Shown here: positions 47,119-57,063 of the stretch, piece by piece
Layout of the letters: the number at the start of each line of letters is the position of its first letter
Numbering within the stretch: the first letter of the stretch is position 1
Source of the DNA: Pseudomonadota bacterium
GTDB lineage: Bacteria > Pseudomonadota > Gammaproteobacteria > Steroidobacterales > MnTg04
NCBI GenBank assembly: GCA_022572885.1
Contig: JACZVC010000010.1
Span: 1-64,000, forward strand
Length of the DNA: 64,000 nucleotides
Direction: 5' to 3'
The notes under the pieces: generated by a model
Told to the model about the DNA's origin: nothing
The model's input: only the letters and a program-made list of their open reading frames with translations
Database searches by the model: none
Position numbers and translations under genes: made by a program

Positions 47119-47778
47119 TTAACTAAAGGGATTTTCCAGCAGCTGTCCATCGGCGGACAACGCCGGATACATCAGCTTCTTTTCCCGGCAGCGGCGCGCG
47201 ATATCCGGATAGGCCCATTCAAAAAGAGTTTGCTGCCAGGTTTTTGGATCGAGGCGGCTGTTGTCATACATGCCGGCAGCTTTGCGCTGCTTCATGGCCT
47301 CGTACAAGATCAATGCGGTGGCCACCGAAACGTTCAACGACTTTGTATGTCCTTGCATCGGAATCTTCAGGTGGGCATCGGCGAGGCGAGCGGCTTCGGC
47401 ACTGACGCCAATCAGCTCCGAGCCTAACAACAGAGCGGTTGGCACAGTGTAGTCGATTTCCCGAAAGTCCCTGGCCTGAGCGGACAGGTGCGCCGCGAGC
47501 ACCTGGAAACCGTCATTTTTCAGGCAGCCGATGGCGCTGCCTATATCGGGATGCATCACGATCGATACCCATTTGCGTGATCCTGCGGAAGTCAGGTGAT
47601 GCCGAGGCAAATTGGGTGAATTTGACACGACATGGGCCTGGAAAACGCCTACCGCATCGCAACTGCGAATAATTGCCGCCAGGTTATGCGACTTGTGCAC
47701 GTTCTCCGACAATATCGTCAGATCCGGTTGCCGGCGCGCCAGCACACTTTTTAGCGTTTGGAATCGATCAGGAGTCAT
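47119..47778 (-). CDS. trmH: tRNA (guanosine-18-2'-O)-methyltransferase TrmH
   Basis: This SPOUT enzyme methylates the ribose of G18 in the D loop of tRNA. The 219 residues begin MTPDRFQTLKSVLARRQPDLTIL, as in TrmH. They contain motif 1 (HNLAAIIRSCDAVGV, with the catalytic Arg), motif 2 (ALLLGSELIGVSAEA) and motif 3 (IPMQGHTKSLNVSVATALILYEAM) that make the trefoil knot. Motif 2 reads GSELIGVS rather than the common GxExxGLS with a charged residue, a small deviation. It stands apart from the spoT/recG locus that hosts trmH in E. coli. Confidence 0.93.
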   Translation of the reverse strand: MTPDRFQTLKSVLARRQPDLTILSENVHKSHNLAAIIRSCDAVGVFQAHVVSNSPNLPRHHLTSAGSRKWVSIVMHPDIGSAIGCLKNDGFQVLAAHLSAQARDFREIDYTVPTALLLGSELIGVSAEAARLADAHLKIPMQGHTKSLNVSVATALILYEAMKQRKAAGMYDNSRLDPKTWQQTLFEWAYPDIARRCREKKLMYPALSADGQLLENPFS

Positions 47779-47804
47779 GCTTCAAGAAGGCGGCTGCCCA
47801 CTCA

Positions 47805-48257
47805 TCATGCCTGCAAAGCGATGGCCTGCCGTATGAAATCTTCGTGTTGCCCGATGCGCAGGTCTGCCAGAACCGCATCGCGAATAATGCCGTCCTGGTC
47901 TATCAAGAAAGTGGCGCGGCGAACGCCGAAACCCAGCGGGCCGTTGACGCCATAATCCACAATCACTTCCTTTTCAACATCGGACAACAGCAGGAATGGC
48001 AGGTGATACTTATCGGCGAAGCGTTGGTGACTTTCCTTTCCCTGAGGGCTGATGCCCGCAACCTGAAGCCCTGCGGCAACAAGTTCGTCATGCAGATCGC
48101 GAATGGTGCATGCCTCCTTGGTGCAACCAGGCGTAAAATCCGCTGGATAGAAATACAGAACCACCGGGCCGTTTTCCAGCAACCCCTGTAAGGACACGGG
48201 CTTGCCAGTCTGGTCGGGAAGCGTGAATGGTGGCGCTCGTTCGCTAATTTCCAGCAT
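47805..48257 (-). CDS. bcp: Thioredoxin-dependent peroxiredoxin (Bcp/PrxQ type)
   Basis: It reduces hydrogen and organic peroxides using thioredoxin. The 150-residue protein has the PrxQ pattern: APPFTLPDQTGKPVSL near the N-terminus and peroxidatic Cys45 in FTPGCTKEAC. The resolving Cys50 lies five residues on, with the Arg in the conserved later segment. E. coli BCP has the same Cys spacing. It lies 26 bases upstream of trmH on the same strand, so they may be co-transcribed. Thioredoxin reductase is encoded at 32 kb. Confidence 0.94.
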   Translation of the reverse strand: MLEISERAPPFTLPDQTGKPVSLQGLLENGPVVLYFYPADFTPGCTKEACTIRDLHDELVAAGLQVAGISPQGKESHQRFADKYHLPFLLLSDVEKEVIVDYGVNGPLGFGVRRATFLIDQDGIIRDAVLADLRIGQHEDFIRQAIALQA

Positions 48258-48301
48258 ATTGCCTATTCTAGTCCGCTCGTACCGACATGCAATACTTGGC
48301 C

Positions 48302-48330
48302 TTTCCGGCCATCACCGCCGGTGATAGAAT
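48302..48330 (+). promoter_or_regulatory. Candidate tRNA-Ala promoter
   Basis: A TAGAAT hexamer (about 48325-48330) lies about 13 bases before the tRNA, with TTTCCG 17 bases upstream as a weak -35 box. The spacer contains a short inverted repeat CACCG/CGGTG. Confidence 0.35.
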
Positions 48331-48342
48331 GCGCCGCCTGAT

Positions 48343-48418
48343 GGGGCCGTAGCTCAGCTGGGAGAGCGCTGCGTTCGCAATGCAGAGGTCGGCGGTTCGA
48401 TCCCGCTCGGCTCCACCA
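48343..48418 (+). tRNA. tRNA-Ala (anticodon CGC)
   Basis: Acceptor GGGGCCG/CGGCTCC, D arm with AGCTCAGCTGGGAGAGC and anticodon loop TTCGCAA (CGC) are present. The T arm GGCGGTTCGATCCCGCT, discriminator A and encoded CCA (48416-48418) complete the molecule. All arms fold. Confidence 0.97.
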
Positions 48419-48426
48419 GTTTTGAT

Positions 48427-48454
48427 AAAATCCGGGATAGCCCGGATTTTTTTT
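48427..48454 (+). terminator. Rho-independent terminator after tRNA-Ala
   Basis: The stem AAATCCGGG (48428-48436) / CCCGGATTT (48441-48449) has loop ATAG and is followed by a run of T to 48454. It lies 9 bases after the tRNA CCA. Confidence 0.92.
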
Positions 48455-48563
48455 GCTTGCATGCAGCCTGCATTGGATATGATTGGCAGACGAGGGGAGC
48501 GTCCACAGCGCGCAGCGCTGCTGCCGCAGAACCTGATAAAATTTACCGGAAGCAAGACTGTTC

Positions 48564-48640
48564 GCCCCGGTAGCTCAGTTGGATAGAGCGTCCGCCTCCT
48601 AAGCGGAAGGTCCCAGGTTCGAATCCTGGTCGGGGCACCA
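48564..48640 (+). tRNA. tRNA-Arg (anticodon CCU)
   Basis: Acceptor GCCCCGG/TCGGGGC, a D arm with AGCTCAGTTGGATAGAGC and anticodon stem TCCGC/GCGGA with loop CTCCTAA give anticodon CCU. The T arm CCAGGTTCGAATCCTGG and encoded CCA (48638-48640) are normal. The minus-strand accessory-looking module begins 63 bases later, and tRNA-Arg 3' ends are common integration sites. Confidence 0.97.
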
Positions 48641-48702
48641 TAACCGTCTGTTTTTATTTTATTTTTTGCTCAGCATTCAGCCGCGTCACCGGCGGAACAA
48701 TA

Positions 48703-49968
48703 TCAGTTCCCGAATCGAAGCCGGATGCTCAGCTGAAACTGCTTTTCGGTCCGTGTTGTATCGAGGCCATAGTATTGCCAGCTGAAACGGTCTGTTTTGA
48801 TGCTCAATGACTCGGCGCCAATGGACACCTTATCGGAGTATTCGTAGAAATAAGCTAGCGTCCAGGCATCGCCGTCCTCGGAATTATCGTCCTGCAGCGT
48901 CTGATCGTTGTCCGTGACTGCAAACTTGTCGTACCGTAATGAAAATCGATGGCGATTATAGGCCCGGGTTAACATCAGGTACATACTGTCGAAATCAGCG
49001 TCGAGATCGCCGATACCATTCTCAACGGAACCCATTACTGTTGAGCCCGTCATCCACTGAAACAACAATTCCCAGTCACCCGGCAAAACAGCATGGGCAG
49101 CAATATGTTGAAACTTCGTCGCCCATGCGTACTGTCCACCTTCATCCGCCGTCGGATCGGCACGATTGTCATAATGCATTGCGCGAATCAGTAATTGCTG
49201 ATTGAAACTCCATTCAACGTTGACGTAATAGCCGGCTCGGTTGTCGATTTCGAGGAACGGCGCTACGTAAGGGTCCTGGTCGTCAAATAAGCTGTCGGGC
49301 TGAATCACTGGCAATGGCGGCAACGGCAGCTTATCGCCAAAACGGCTTTGGCGATCATGCACCGACCAGCCTTTCCAGGCCAGCAACGAGCCCGTCGGAT
49401 CGTTACCGTAAAAAATCGCTCCTTGCAGCCTGATGGTGTGGGCGCCGCCAAACATCGCGGGCCTACGAGATACGGACAATTCTGCACCGACCGTGCGAAG
49501 TTCCTCTGCAACCCAGGTGTTAATTGCCGAATAACTCATCGAATATGGGCTGGTCCATCCGGCCGTTATATTCTCGAGCGATATGCGAGGGTAAAACAAA
49601 CCGAGTTTCAAGCGATAACGGTTTTCGGACTGAGGTACCGGTCGCCACTCGACATAGGCCTCGGTAAAATCGACTGTTGACCCTATATCATCATCATAGC
49701 CTTCGAGTACGGTGTGTGCCTTGAACGTATCCGCGAGCTGAATTTCGAAGTCCGCAAACGCCCGGCTAATCATCAGACCATCATTACTATCGTCGTAGCG
49801 CAACTTGCCGACGAATCCCTCCGTCCAGGAGGTATAACCGGATGAATTGATAAAACTGATGTCAATGCCCGCACGCAATTTGTACGGGTCCGGCGCCTCC
49901 GCCGCGTTGATCGCTTGCACGGCGAAAACCAAAAAGATCGCCGCAATCAGTATCAGTACTCTGACCAT
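48703..49968 (-). CDS. Outer-membrane beta-barrel (porin-like) protein
   Basis: The 421-residue precursor has a signal peptide (about 1-22, VQAINAA-EAPD). The mature sequence alternates polar and hydrophobic residues with many aromatic ones, as expected for a barrel of roughly 14-18 strands. Recognisable strands include YRLKLGLFYPRISLENITAGW, HTIRLQGAIFYG, YYVNVEWSFNQQLLIRAMHYD, HRFSLRYDKFAV, AWTLAYFYEYSDKVSIGAESL and FQLSIRLRF near the end. No named porin family is evident. The start overlaps the end of the cupredoxin gene by 16 bases, so the two are co-translated; the barrel may be the outer-membrane route for the ligand handled by that module. Confidence 0.78.
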   Translation of the reverse strand: MVRVLILIAAIFLVFAVQAINAAEAPDPYKLRAGIDISFINSSGYTSWTEGFVGKLRYDDSNDGLMISRAFADFEIQLADTFKAHTVLEGYDDDIGSTVDFTEAYVEWRPVPQSENRYRLKLGLFYPRISLENITAGWTSPYSMSYSAINTWVAEELRTVGAELSVSRRPAMFGGAHTIRLQGAIFYGNDPTGSLLAWKGWSVHDRQSRFGDKLPLPPLPVIQPDSLFDDQDPYVAPFLEIDNRAGYYVNVEWSFNQQLLIRAMHYDNRADPTADEGGQYAWATKFQHIAAHAVLPGDWELLFQWMTGSTVMGSVENGIGDLDADFDSMYLMLTRAYNRHRFSLRYDKFAVTDNDQTLQDDNSEDGDAWTLAYFYEYSDKVSIGAESLSIKTDRFSWQYYGLDTTRTEKQFQLSIRLRFGN

Positions 49969-50657
49969 GGCGTGCTTCTCGATTGTCTGTCATGCGGCGG
50001 ATTGAGTTTCTTCACCAAGTGAAATGTGACTTCGGGTTCCGGGCTACCTGGCGTGACCACTGTTTTGGACAGGGCCTCATCTCTATCGCGAATGCGGGGG
50101 CTCCAGATATTGATTTCGTAATCTTGCGGGTTGTCCAACGACAAAGATGCCTTGCCGTTCTCGTCTGTCTTGGCTACCGCTACGCTATCAACGACCAATA
50201 TGTACCCGAGCATATGGTCGTGAATATTGCATCCGAGCGTAACTATTCCGCTGTGTTCGAACGTGACCGGGGGGTGTTGCTCGCCGTGGTACATCGGTAA
50301 CAAGAATTTGTTGGGGTGTGAAAAAGAATAGACGTGATGAGCGACCGTGTCGCTGTTCGGGAATTCTACGGCTGTCCCTGTTTGTACAACAAGCACGTGC
50401 GGCACGAACTGCTTGTCTATCTGGTCCATGACGGTGTTGGCGGTGGGGGCTGGCAAATCGTTTTGTCCGTCCAGCCTCATCGCATACACCGCAACATCAG
50501 CGACAGGCCGCCCCTCCCTGTCAATAACGAAAATGTTGACGTCGCTACCGAATGAAGAGGTTGCGATAAACATCAAAACGAATAACCCGATCATTCGAAC
50601 TGGATTTCGTCTGATCTGATCGTCTGACCGAAGTTCTGTAAGTCGCGAAAACGCCAT
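49953..50657 (-). CDS. Periplasmic cupredoxin-like protein (methylamine-utilisation-type annotation)
   Basis: The protein of 234 residues has a signal peptide whose hydrophobic core is about 22-37 (ending FGS-DVN). If it starts at the internal ATG (50594) it has 213 residues. A plastocyanin-like beta-sandwich follows. Candidate type 1 copper ligands are His107 or His108 in NSDTVAHHVYS, Cys143 in LGCNIHDHM, His146 or His148, and Met149. Homologues often read CNIHDWM; here Trp is His. The C-terminal part (KTDENGKASLSLDN, EINIWSPRI) resembles carboxypeptidase-regulatory-like beta domains that often follow in this family. Despite the usual automatic name there is no methylamine dehydrogenase nearby. 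It pairs with a barrel protein and is divergent from a c-di-GMP enzyme. Confidence 0.82.
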   Translation of the reverse strand: MAFSRLTELRSDDQIRRNPVRMIGLFVLMFIATSSFGSDVNIFVIDREGRPVADVAVYAMRLDGQNDLPAPTANTVMDQIDKQFVPHVLVVQTGTAVEFPNSDTVAHHVYSFSHPNKFLLPMYHGEQHPPVTFEHSGIVTLGCNIHDHMLGYILVVDSVAVAKTDENGKASLSLDNPQDYEINIWSPRIRDRDEALSKTVVTPGSPEPEVTFHLVKKLNPPHDRQSRSTPWSEY

Positions 50658-50878
50658 GTCCGTTCCAAGCGATTCCTACCCATCGCCGAGTATACGGTCG
50701 AACCGGGCAAGCTAACCGTGACCCACCGCACATTCTATTTAACAAAATCCACTTAATATCTCTAAGCGGTTGATATTTGACGACTATGCACGGTAATGGG
50801 ACCGCGCAGAGGGCTCGTCACGACGGTGCTGGCGATGGATGCTCTTGCACTCGTCTGAGAAAACGGAATACGCGCCGA

Positions 50879-53266
50879 ATGAAGATTCGTACCAGCTTCC
50901 GCGGAAAATTATTGCTGCTGACAATCCTGCCGTTGGCGGTTGCGCAGATCGTGACCCTTTTCAACGTAATACAGGTCGTGGAAGAGGACGTCGAGCGCCG
51001 CGCCCGTGAGTCGCTCATCATTGGTGGTGCGGTTGTTAATGAATTCCTGAGAGGCCGGGGCGAGCAGATAGAGGCGAGTGTCAAGGTCTTGGCCGCTGAC
51101 TTCGGTCTCAAAGAAGCTGCCGCGACCGGGCACGCGGCAACTATTCAATCGGCCCTTAGCAATCATAGTCGGCGTATCGGGGCGGACATCGCCTTGTTGC
51201 TGGATCTCGATGGTACCAGTATCGCGAGCTCCAGTGGCATGACGCATGTTACTCGGAGTGACTTGTTGCGCCTCATTGAAAACGCACGCGAAAAATCCTC
51301 CGCGCAATCAACCGCAATATTCGATGGCGATACCTACCACACGTTCACAATGCCGGTCCGGGCACCTGTTGCTATGGCCTGGGTGGTGTTAGGTTTTCGA
51401 ATCGACACGCAACTCACGCAACGCATACGAGCATTGACCGGCCTTGAGGTCTCAATCGTATCAACGTCGAGTGGCGACGCCCGTACAATTGCGACGACCA
51501 GACACGCAGGCAGCACCACAAAATCCGAACCGGACTTTGTTGATCAGGGCACACCGCTGGACTCTATTTATATGGTCGACGAAGCGGGCCATGCCCGGTT
51601 GACGCTCAGTACGGCATTCGTCCGGACCAACAATGATGTGATCGTCGTACTCCAGCGCTCGCTGCAGGAGGCGATGACGCCGTACATCGAGGCCCGCAGC
51701 GGCCTGTTGGTTTTTGCCTTCGTCCTGTTGTTTGTCGTCTCAGTCGCGGTCGGCTGGGTTTCCGGAACTATTGCAAGACCGTTGCGGGCACTCACCGACG
51801 CAGCGCAGAAAATAATCTCGGGTGATTACGACATAAAACTCAATGTTTACACGGATGATGAGTTCGGCGAACTGGCAACGAGCTTTAACGAAATGCGGAC
51901 GGCAATCGCGGAGCGTGAAAAACGCATATCCCACCAGGCGCTCCATGACCCGTTGACTGGTCTGCCCAACCGGACAAAGGTGCTGCAAAGCCTGACCGGG
52001 GCAATCGAGCAAGCACGAAGCGCCAACACCAATATCACAGTGCTTGCGATCAGGCTGTCACGCATGAATGAAATCTCATCGACCCTGGGCCACCGCGCGA
52101 GCGACGAGATTATTGCACTCGCCGCAAAACACCTGCACGTAAACCTTGACCCTGGAGACACCCTCGGTCACGTGGGAACCAACGAGTTCATTCTGATCCT
52201 GCCTGATAACGGTATAGACGATGCAATGATTTACGCGGACCGGATCGAAAACATTCTTGGCGCCGGCGTTAAGCTTGGTCGCTTAAATATTGCGCTGCAG
52301 ACAGAGATCGGCATCTCCGGATTCCCGGATCACGGCAACAGCGCTGCAAACCTTCTACGTTATGCCTCGATAGCGAGAAACGAGGCCCAGCTTGGCCACG
52401 AGCGTGTGATGATTTATAAGGCGGGCCGCGAGGACCATTTCGTACGACAACTTCGAATCGTCAACGACCTTCGCGCCGCCCTGGAACACGATGAAATTCG
52501 CGTTCATTTCCAGCCGAAGATTTCGCTCCCGGATGGCGCAGTTTGCGGCGCGGAGGCGCTCGTGCGCTGGGAACATGCAGAACTCGGCTCGCTGAGCCCG
52601 GACGATTTCATCCCTGCGGCAGAGGAATCCGGCACTATTGTGCATCTCACGAGGTTCGTTCTGGCCACCGCAGTCAAACGGTGTCGTGAATGGCAGAATG
52701 CGGGACATTCGCTTCAGGTTTCGGTAAACATATCCTCCCGGGACCTCCGGGACGAGTACCTGCCTTACTACATCCTGCAATTGCTAAAAGAACAAGACAT
52801 TGCGGCGAACCGATTGACGCTCGAGATCACAGAGAACAGTATTATGCAGAACCTTTCTCATGCAATTTCGGTTCTCGAGTGTCTTCGCGACGTCGGTGTC
52901 CGGATTTCAATGGATGATTTCGGCACAGGTTATTCATCGCTCGCACAAATCAAAAATATGCCGCTGCATGAGCTGAAGATCGACAAATCATTCGTTATGA
53001 CTTTGATGAGCGATGAACAAAGCAGGGCAATCGTTCGAACGACGATCGAGCTTGCACACAACATGAACCTCAAAGTTGTCGCAGAGGGCGTCGAAGACGA
53101 ACAGACGCTGCGACAAATAAGCGACATGGGTTGCGAGGAGGCACAGGGTTATTTTGTGAGTAAGCCCGTGTCAGCCGATGGATTGCTGGACTGGCTGAAA
53201 AACCGGAAAGAAATATCCTACGGCACGCGCCGCAGGGCAAAGCGGGCGTTTGCGAAAAAAGCTTAA
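50879..53266 (+). CDS. CACHE-HAMP-GGDEF-EAL protein, probable c-di-GMP phosphodiesterase
   Basis: From ATG 50879 the protein has 795 residues. A membrane helix (about 11-30), a periplasmic double-CACHE-like sensor (about 35-268), a second helix (about 270-294) and HAMP (about 295-345) are followed by GGDEF (about 350-515) and EAL (about 535-780). The GGDEF signature is degraded to GTNEF, so cyclase activity is unlikely. The EAL domain keeps its key residues: EALVRW, the Asn in VNISSRDL, Glu in ITENSIM, DDFGTGYSS, Lys in KIDKSF and EGVED. It is therefore expected to hydrolyse c-di-GMP. The longer frame from 50777 uses a TTG and adds a non-homologous stretch. It is divergent from the cupredoxin/barrel pair, 221 bases away. 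Confidence 0.92.
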   Translation: MKIRTSFRGKLLLLTILPLAVAQIVTLFNVIQVVEEDVERRARESLIIGGAVVNEFLRGRGEQIEASVKVLAADFGLKEAAATGHAATIQSALSNHSRRIGADIALLLDLDGTSIASSSGMTHVTRSDLLRLIENAREKSSAQSTAIFDGDTYHTFTMPVRAPVAMAWVVLGFRIDTQLTQRIRALTGLEVSIVSTSSGDARTIATTRHAGSTTKSEPDFVDQGTPLDSIYMVDEAGHARLTLSTAFVRTNNDVIVVLQRSLQEAMTPYIEARSGLLVFAFVLLFVVSVAVGWVSGTIARPLRALTDAAQKIISGDYDIKLNVYTDDEFGELATSFNEMRTAIAEREKRISHQALHDPLTGLPNRTKVLQSLTGAIEQARSANTNITVLAIRLSRMNEISSTLGHRASDEIIALAAKHLHVNLDPGDTLGHVGTNEFILILPDNGIDDAMIYADRIENILGAGVKLGRLNIALQTEIGISGFPDHGNSAANLLRYASIARNEAQLGHERVMIYKAGREDHFVRQLRIVNDLRAALEHDEIRVHFQPKISLPDGAVCGAEALVRWEHAELGSLSPDDFIPAAEESGTIVHLTRFVLATAVKRCREWQNAGHSLQVSVNISSRDLRDEYLPYYILQLLKEQDIAANRLTLEITENSIMQNLSHAISVLECLRDVGVRISMDDFGTGYSSLAQIKNMPLHELKIDKSFVMTLMSDEQSRAIVRTTIELAHNMNLKVVAEGVEDEQTLRQISDMGCEEAQGYFVSKPVSADGLLDWLKNRKEISYGTRRRAKRAFAKKA

Positions 53267-53363
53267 GTATCCAAGCCTGTCACGAGTCGGATTTGCAGGC
53301 TTCTGTCATTATGTCGCTGCGGAAGAAGCACACTACTCCGTCGGGGTCTCAAGGTACCCTTTG

Positions 53364-55331
<1,968 letters not shown>

Positions 55332-55369
55332 TCGCGTCTCCGGGGTACGGGAAGAAGCGCCGAGACTAA

Positions 55370-55383
55370 CCTAATTGGCTGCG
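55370..55383. repeat. 14-bp direct repeat, left copy
   Basis: CCTAATTGGCTGCG here is repeated exactly at 56221-56234, on the other side of the small barrel gene. The flanking bases differ. In the right copy the motif is part of a hairpin; here it is not. Confidence 0.6.
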
Positions 55384-55421
55384 GACTCCCAGACCAGATA
55401 GCGCCTCTTTGCTGATAGGTA

Positions 55422-55451
55422 TAAAAAAAGCCCCTCGCCAGAGGGGCTTTA
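55422..55451 (-). terminator. Rho-independent terminator of the small barrel gene
   Basis: The stem AGCCCCTC (55429-55436) / GAGGGGCT (55441-55448) has loop GCCA. On the minus strand it is followed by a seven-T run, so it ends the transcript of the gene at 55479-56057. Confidence 0.9.
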
Positions 55452-55478
55452 CTGTTTTGCTTTTTTTCGGCAGTGGAA

Positions 55479-56057
55479 TTACTCCACATAAAACCTGCCG
55501 CCAATCCCGAACGTCGTAACGTCATTGCTGAAACTGATACCACCGGTAACCGCAAAGCTGTCGTTGAAGGAATACACGCCGCCGACATTAAAAGCGGTAT
55601 CGTCAGCACCCCCGCCCAGATCGACATAAGTAATCCCACCATTGAGCTCGAACTCGTTGCTCACCATGCTGCGCAATGAGACATCCAGGGCATAACCGTC
55701 TTCACGATTACTGCCAAAAAACCCCAAGTCTATTTCCGCACTGACATATGCGATACTCACATTGACATCGGTGGTGTCTGAAATGGCGCTCTTATAGCCG
55801 ATACCGACGTCGAAACTGTTGAGGTCCACGCCAGCATCGCCGATGCTTGAATAACCGGCAAACATGAAAATATTTTCGCCAACTTCGGCCGAACCGCTAA
55901 TACCAAAGCCATCAGCATCTCCGCCACCATCAAAGTCTGCATTGATATAGCCTCCTTCGATATAGGTGTAATCTGGCGAATCCGCCAAAACCGCGGTCGG
56001 AGCTAGCGCCAGCACCACGATCGCGCCATATCCAATCATTGCCTTGATAATTTTCAT
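55479..56057 (-). CDS. Small outer-membrane beta-barrel protein, unknown function
   Basis: The 192-residue precursor has a signal peptide (about 1-25, VLA-DSPDY) and an eight-strand-like barrel pattern: YTYIEGGYINADFD, GFGISGSAEVGENIFMFAGYSS, FDVGIGYKSAISDTTDVNVSIAYVSAEIDLG, FELNGGITYVDLGG, FNVGGVYSFNDSFAVTGGISFSN. It ends in FGIGGRFYVE. The mature protein is acidic and glycine-rich, like small OmpA/OmpW-type barrels. A ribosome binding site (AAGGATGA) precedes the ATG, and a hairpin TTCGC/GCGAA lies in the short leader. It is monocistronic with its own terminator. The function is unknown. Confidence 0.8.
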   Translation of the reverse strand: MKIIKAMIGYGAIVVLALAPTAVLADSPDYTYIEGGYINADFDGGGDADGFGISGSAEVGENIFMFAGYSSIGDAGVDLNSFDVGIGYKSAISDTTDVNVSIAYVSAEIDLGFFGSNREDGYALDVSLRSMVSNEFELNGGITYVDLGGGADDTAFNVGGVYSFNDSFAVTGGISFSNDVTTFGIGGRFYVE

Positions 56058-56412
56058 AACTCGTCATCCTTTTCGCTTTTTGCGAATGTAATAATCGTCC
56101 TTGTGAAACCTGAGCCCAAATATATGTTACAATTACCAAATAGGTATATTCTATATCAAAGTCTCTGGTTCGCGATACTTTCGATTCCGGAGCTTGTCTA
56201 AAGTTCGGAAACCGGCGCAGCCTAATTGGCTGCGCCTGAACCTAAGCTGAATCGATTTTGTGAGATATCCCGTCGACCAGATTTACACATTGGTCCAGCG
56301 CATGTGTGACGAACGGACCTAAATGCTTGATATTGCTCGCTCACACCAATTGCGGCGCGGATTTTGCATTAAACACAATGAGTGGCACAAGAGAATAACG
56401 AAAGTAGAAATT
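56058..56412. promoter_or_regulatory. Divergent intergenic region with AT-rich core and hairpin
   Basis: About 355 bases between two divergent genes. The part next to the barrel gene (56115-56160) is very AT-rich and probably holds its promoter, though no clear -35/-10 pair can be fixed. A perfect hairpin GGCGCAGCC (56214-56222) / GGCTGCGCC (56228-56236) with loop TAATT contains the right copy of the 14-bp repeat (56221-56234); without a T-run it is not an intrinsic terminator. An upstream in-frame ATG of the next gene at 56323 is not favoured. Confidence 0.5.
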
Positions 56413-56928
56413 ATGTCTAATTCACCTGGCAATCCGGATACTCGCGCGGCGGTTCTTGATTCGGGCGACCGCCCACCGGCCTGTGCGGCAAGCGACCGTC
56501 GTTTTATGCAGGATCGCCGGAAAAAAACCTGGTGGTCATTGTGTTATGGCGGCGTCCGCCCAAGGCGGAGATTTCATCGGCGCGATGCAGACAGTTTCAG
56601 TGGTCAAACGGACTGGCTGGACTCCGAATTGCTCTACCTGACCCTGGGAATACTGGCGCTGTGCACGGCCGATGCAATCATGACCTTGAATCTCCTGAGG
56701 ATTGGGGCTCACGAAGCCAATATTTTTATGGCGCACCTGATCGAAAAAGACGTGTTTCTTTTTGGAGCAACCAAAATGGCGCTGACGGGTCTGGGTCTCA
56801 TCCTGATGGTTATGCATGCCTCATTCCGGCTTTTTCGCGTGATCAGCGTGCAAAATATCCTGCGCATTTTCTTCTTTGCGTATTTGGCCCTGATCGGCTA
56901 CCAGGTCGTTCTCTACAGGTTCATTTGA
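56413..56928 (+). CDS. DUF5658-like membrane protein
   Basis: The protein of 171 residues starts at ATG 56413 (MSNSPGN). Its N-terminal half (about 1-70) is polar, arginine-rich and probably disordered (DRRFMQDRRKKTWW, RPRRRFHRRDAD). The C-terminal half carries three membrane helices (about 76-96, 114-134, 145-166). The segment ADAIMTLNLLRIGAHEANIFMA resembles the DxxxTLxLLxxGAxExNPxM pattern of DUF5658. The function is unknown. It precedes sucA by 135 bases on the same strand but has no evident link to the TCA cycle. Confidence 0.7.
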   Translation: MSNSPGNPDTRAAVLDSGDRPPACAASDRRFMQDRRKKTWWSLCYGGVRPRRRFHRRDADSFSGQTDWLDSELLYLTLGILALCTADAIMTLNLLRIGAHEANIFMAHLIEKDVFLFGATKMALTGLGLILMVMHASFRLFRVISVQNILRIFFFAYLALIGYQVVLYRFI

Positions 56929-57063
56929 TCGCTCGCTGACGCAGTCTTTGCCGAGAGTTTCCGGGCTGGCATTCGTTTCTTATTTTTCACGCTTGCGATA
57001 GAATGCGCGGCTCGCTCAAGCGAGCCCGTTTACCCGTACAAGCAACGACTTAGACGAAGAAAA

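Noticed and set aside
48641-53363. Genomic island integrated at tRNA-Arg
   Set aside because: The position is suggestive, but no integrase gene and no repeated tRNA 3' end were found on the far side.
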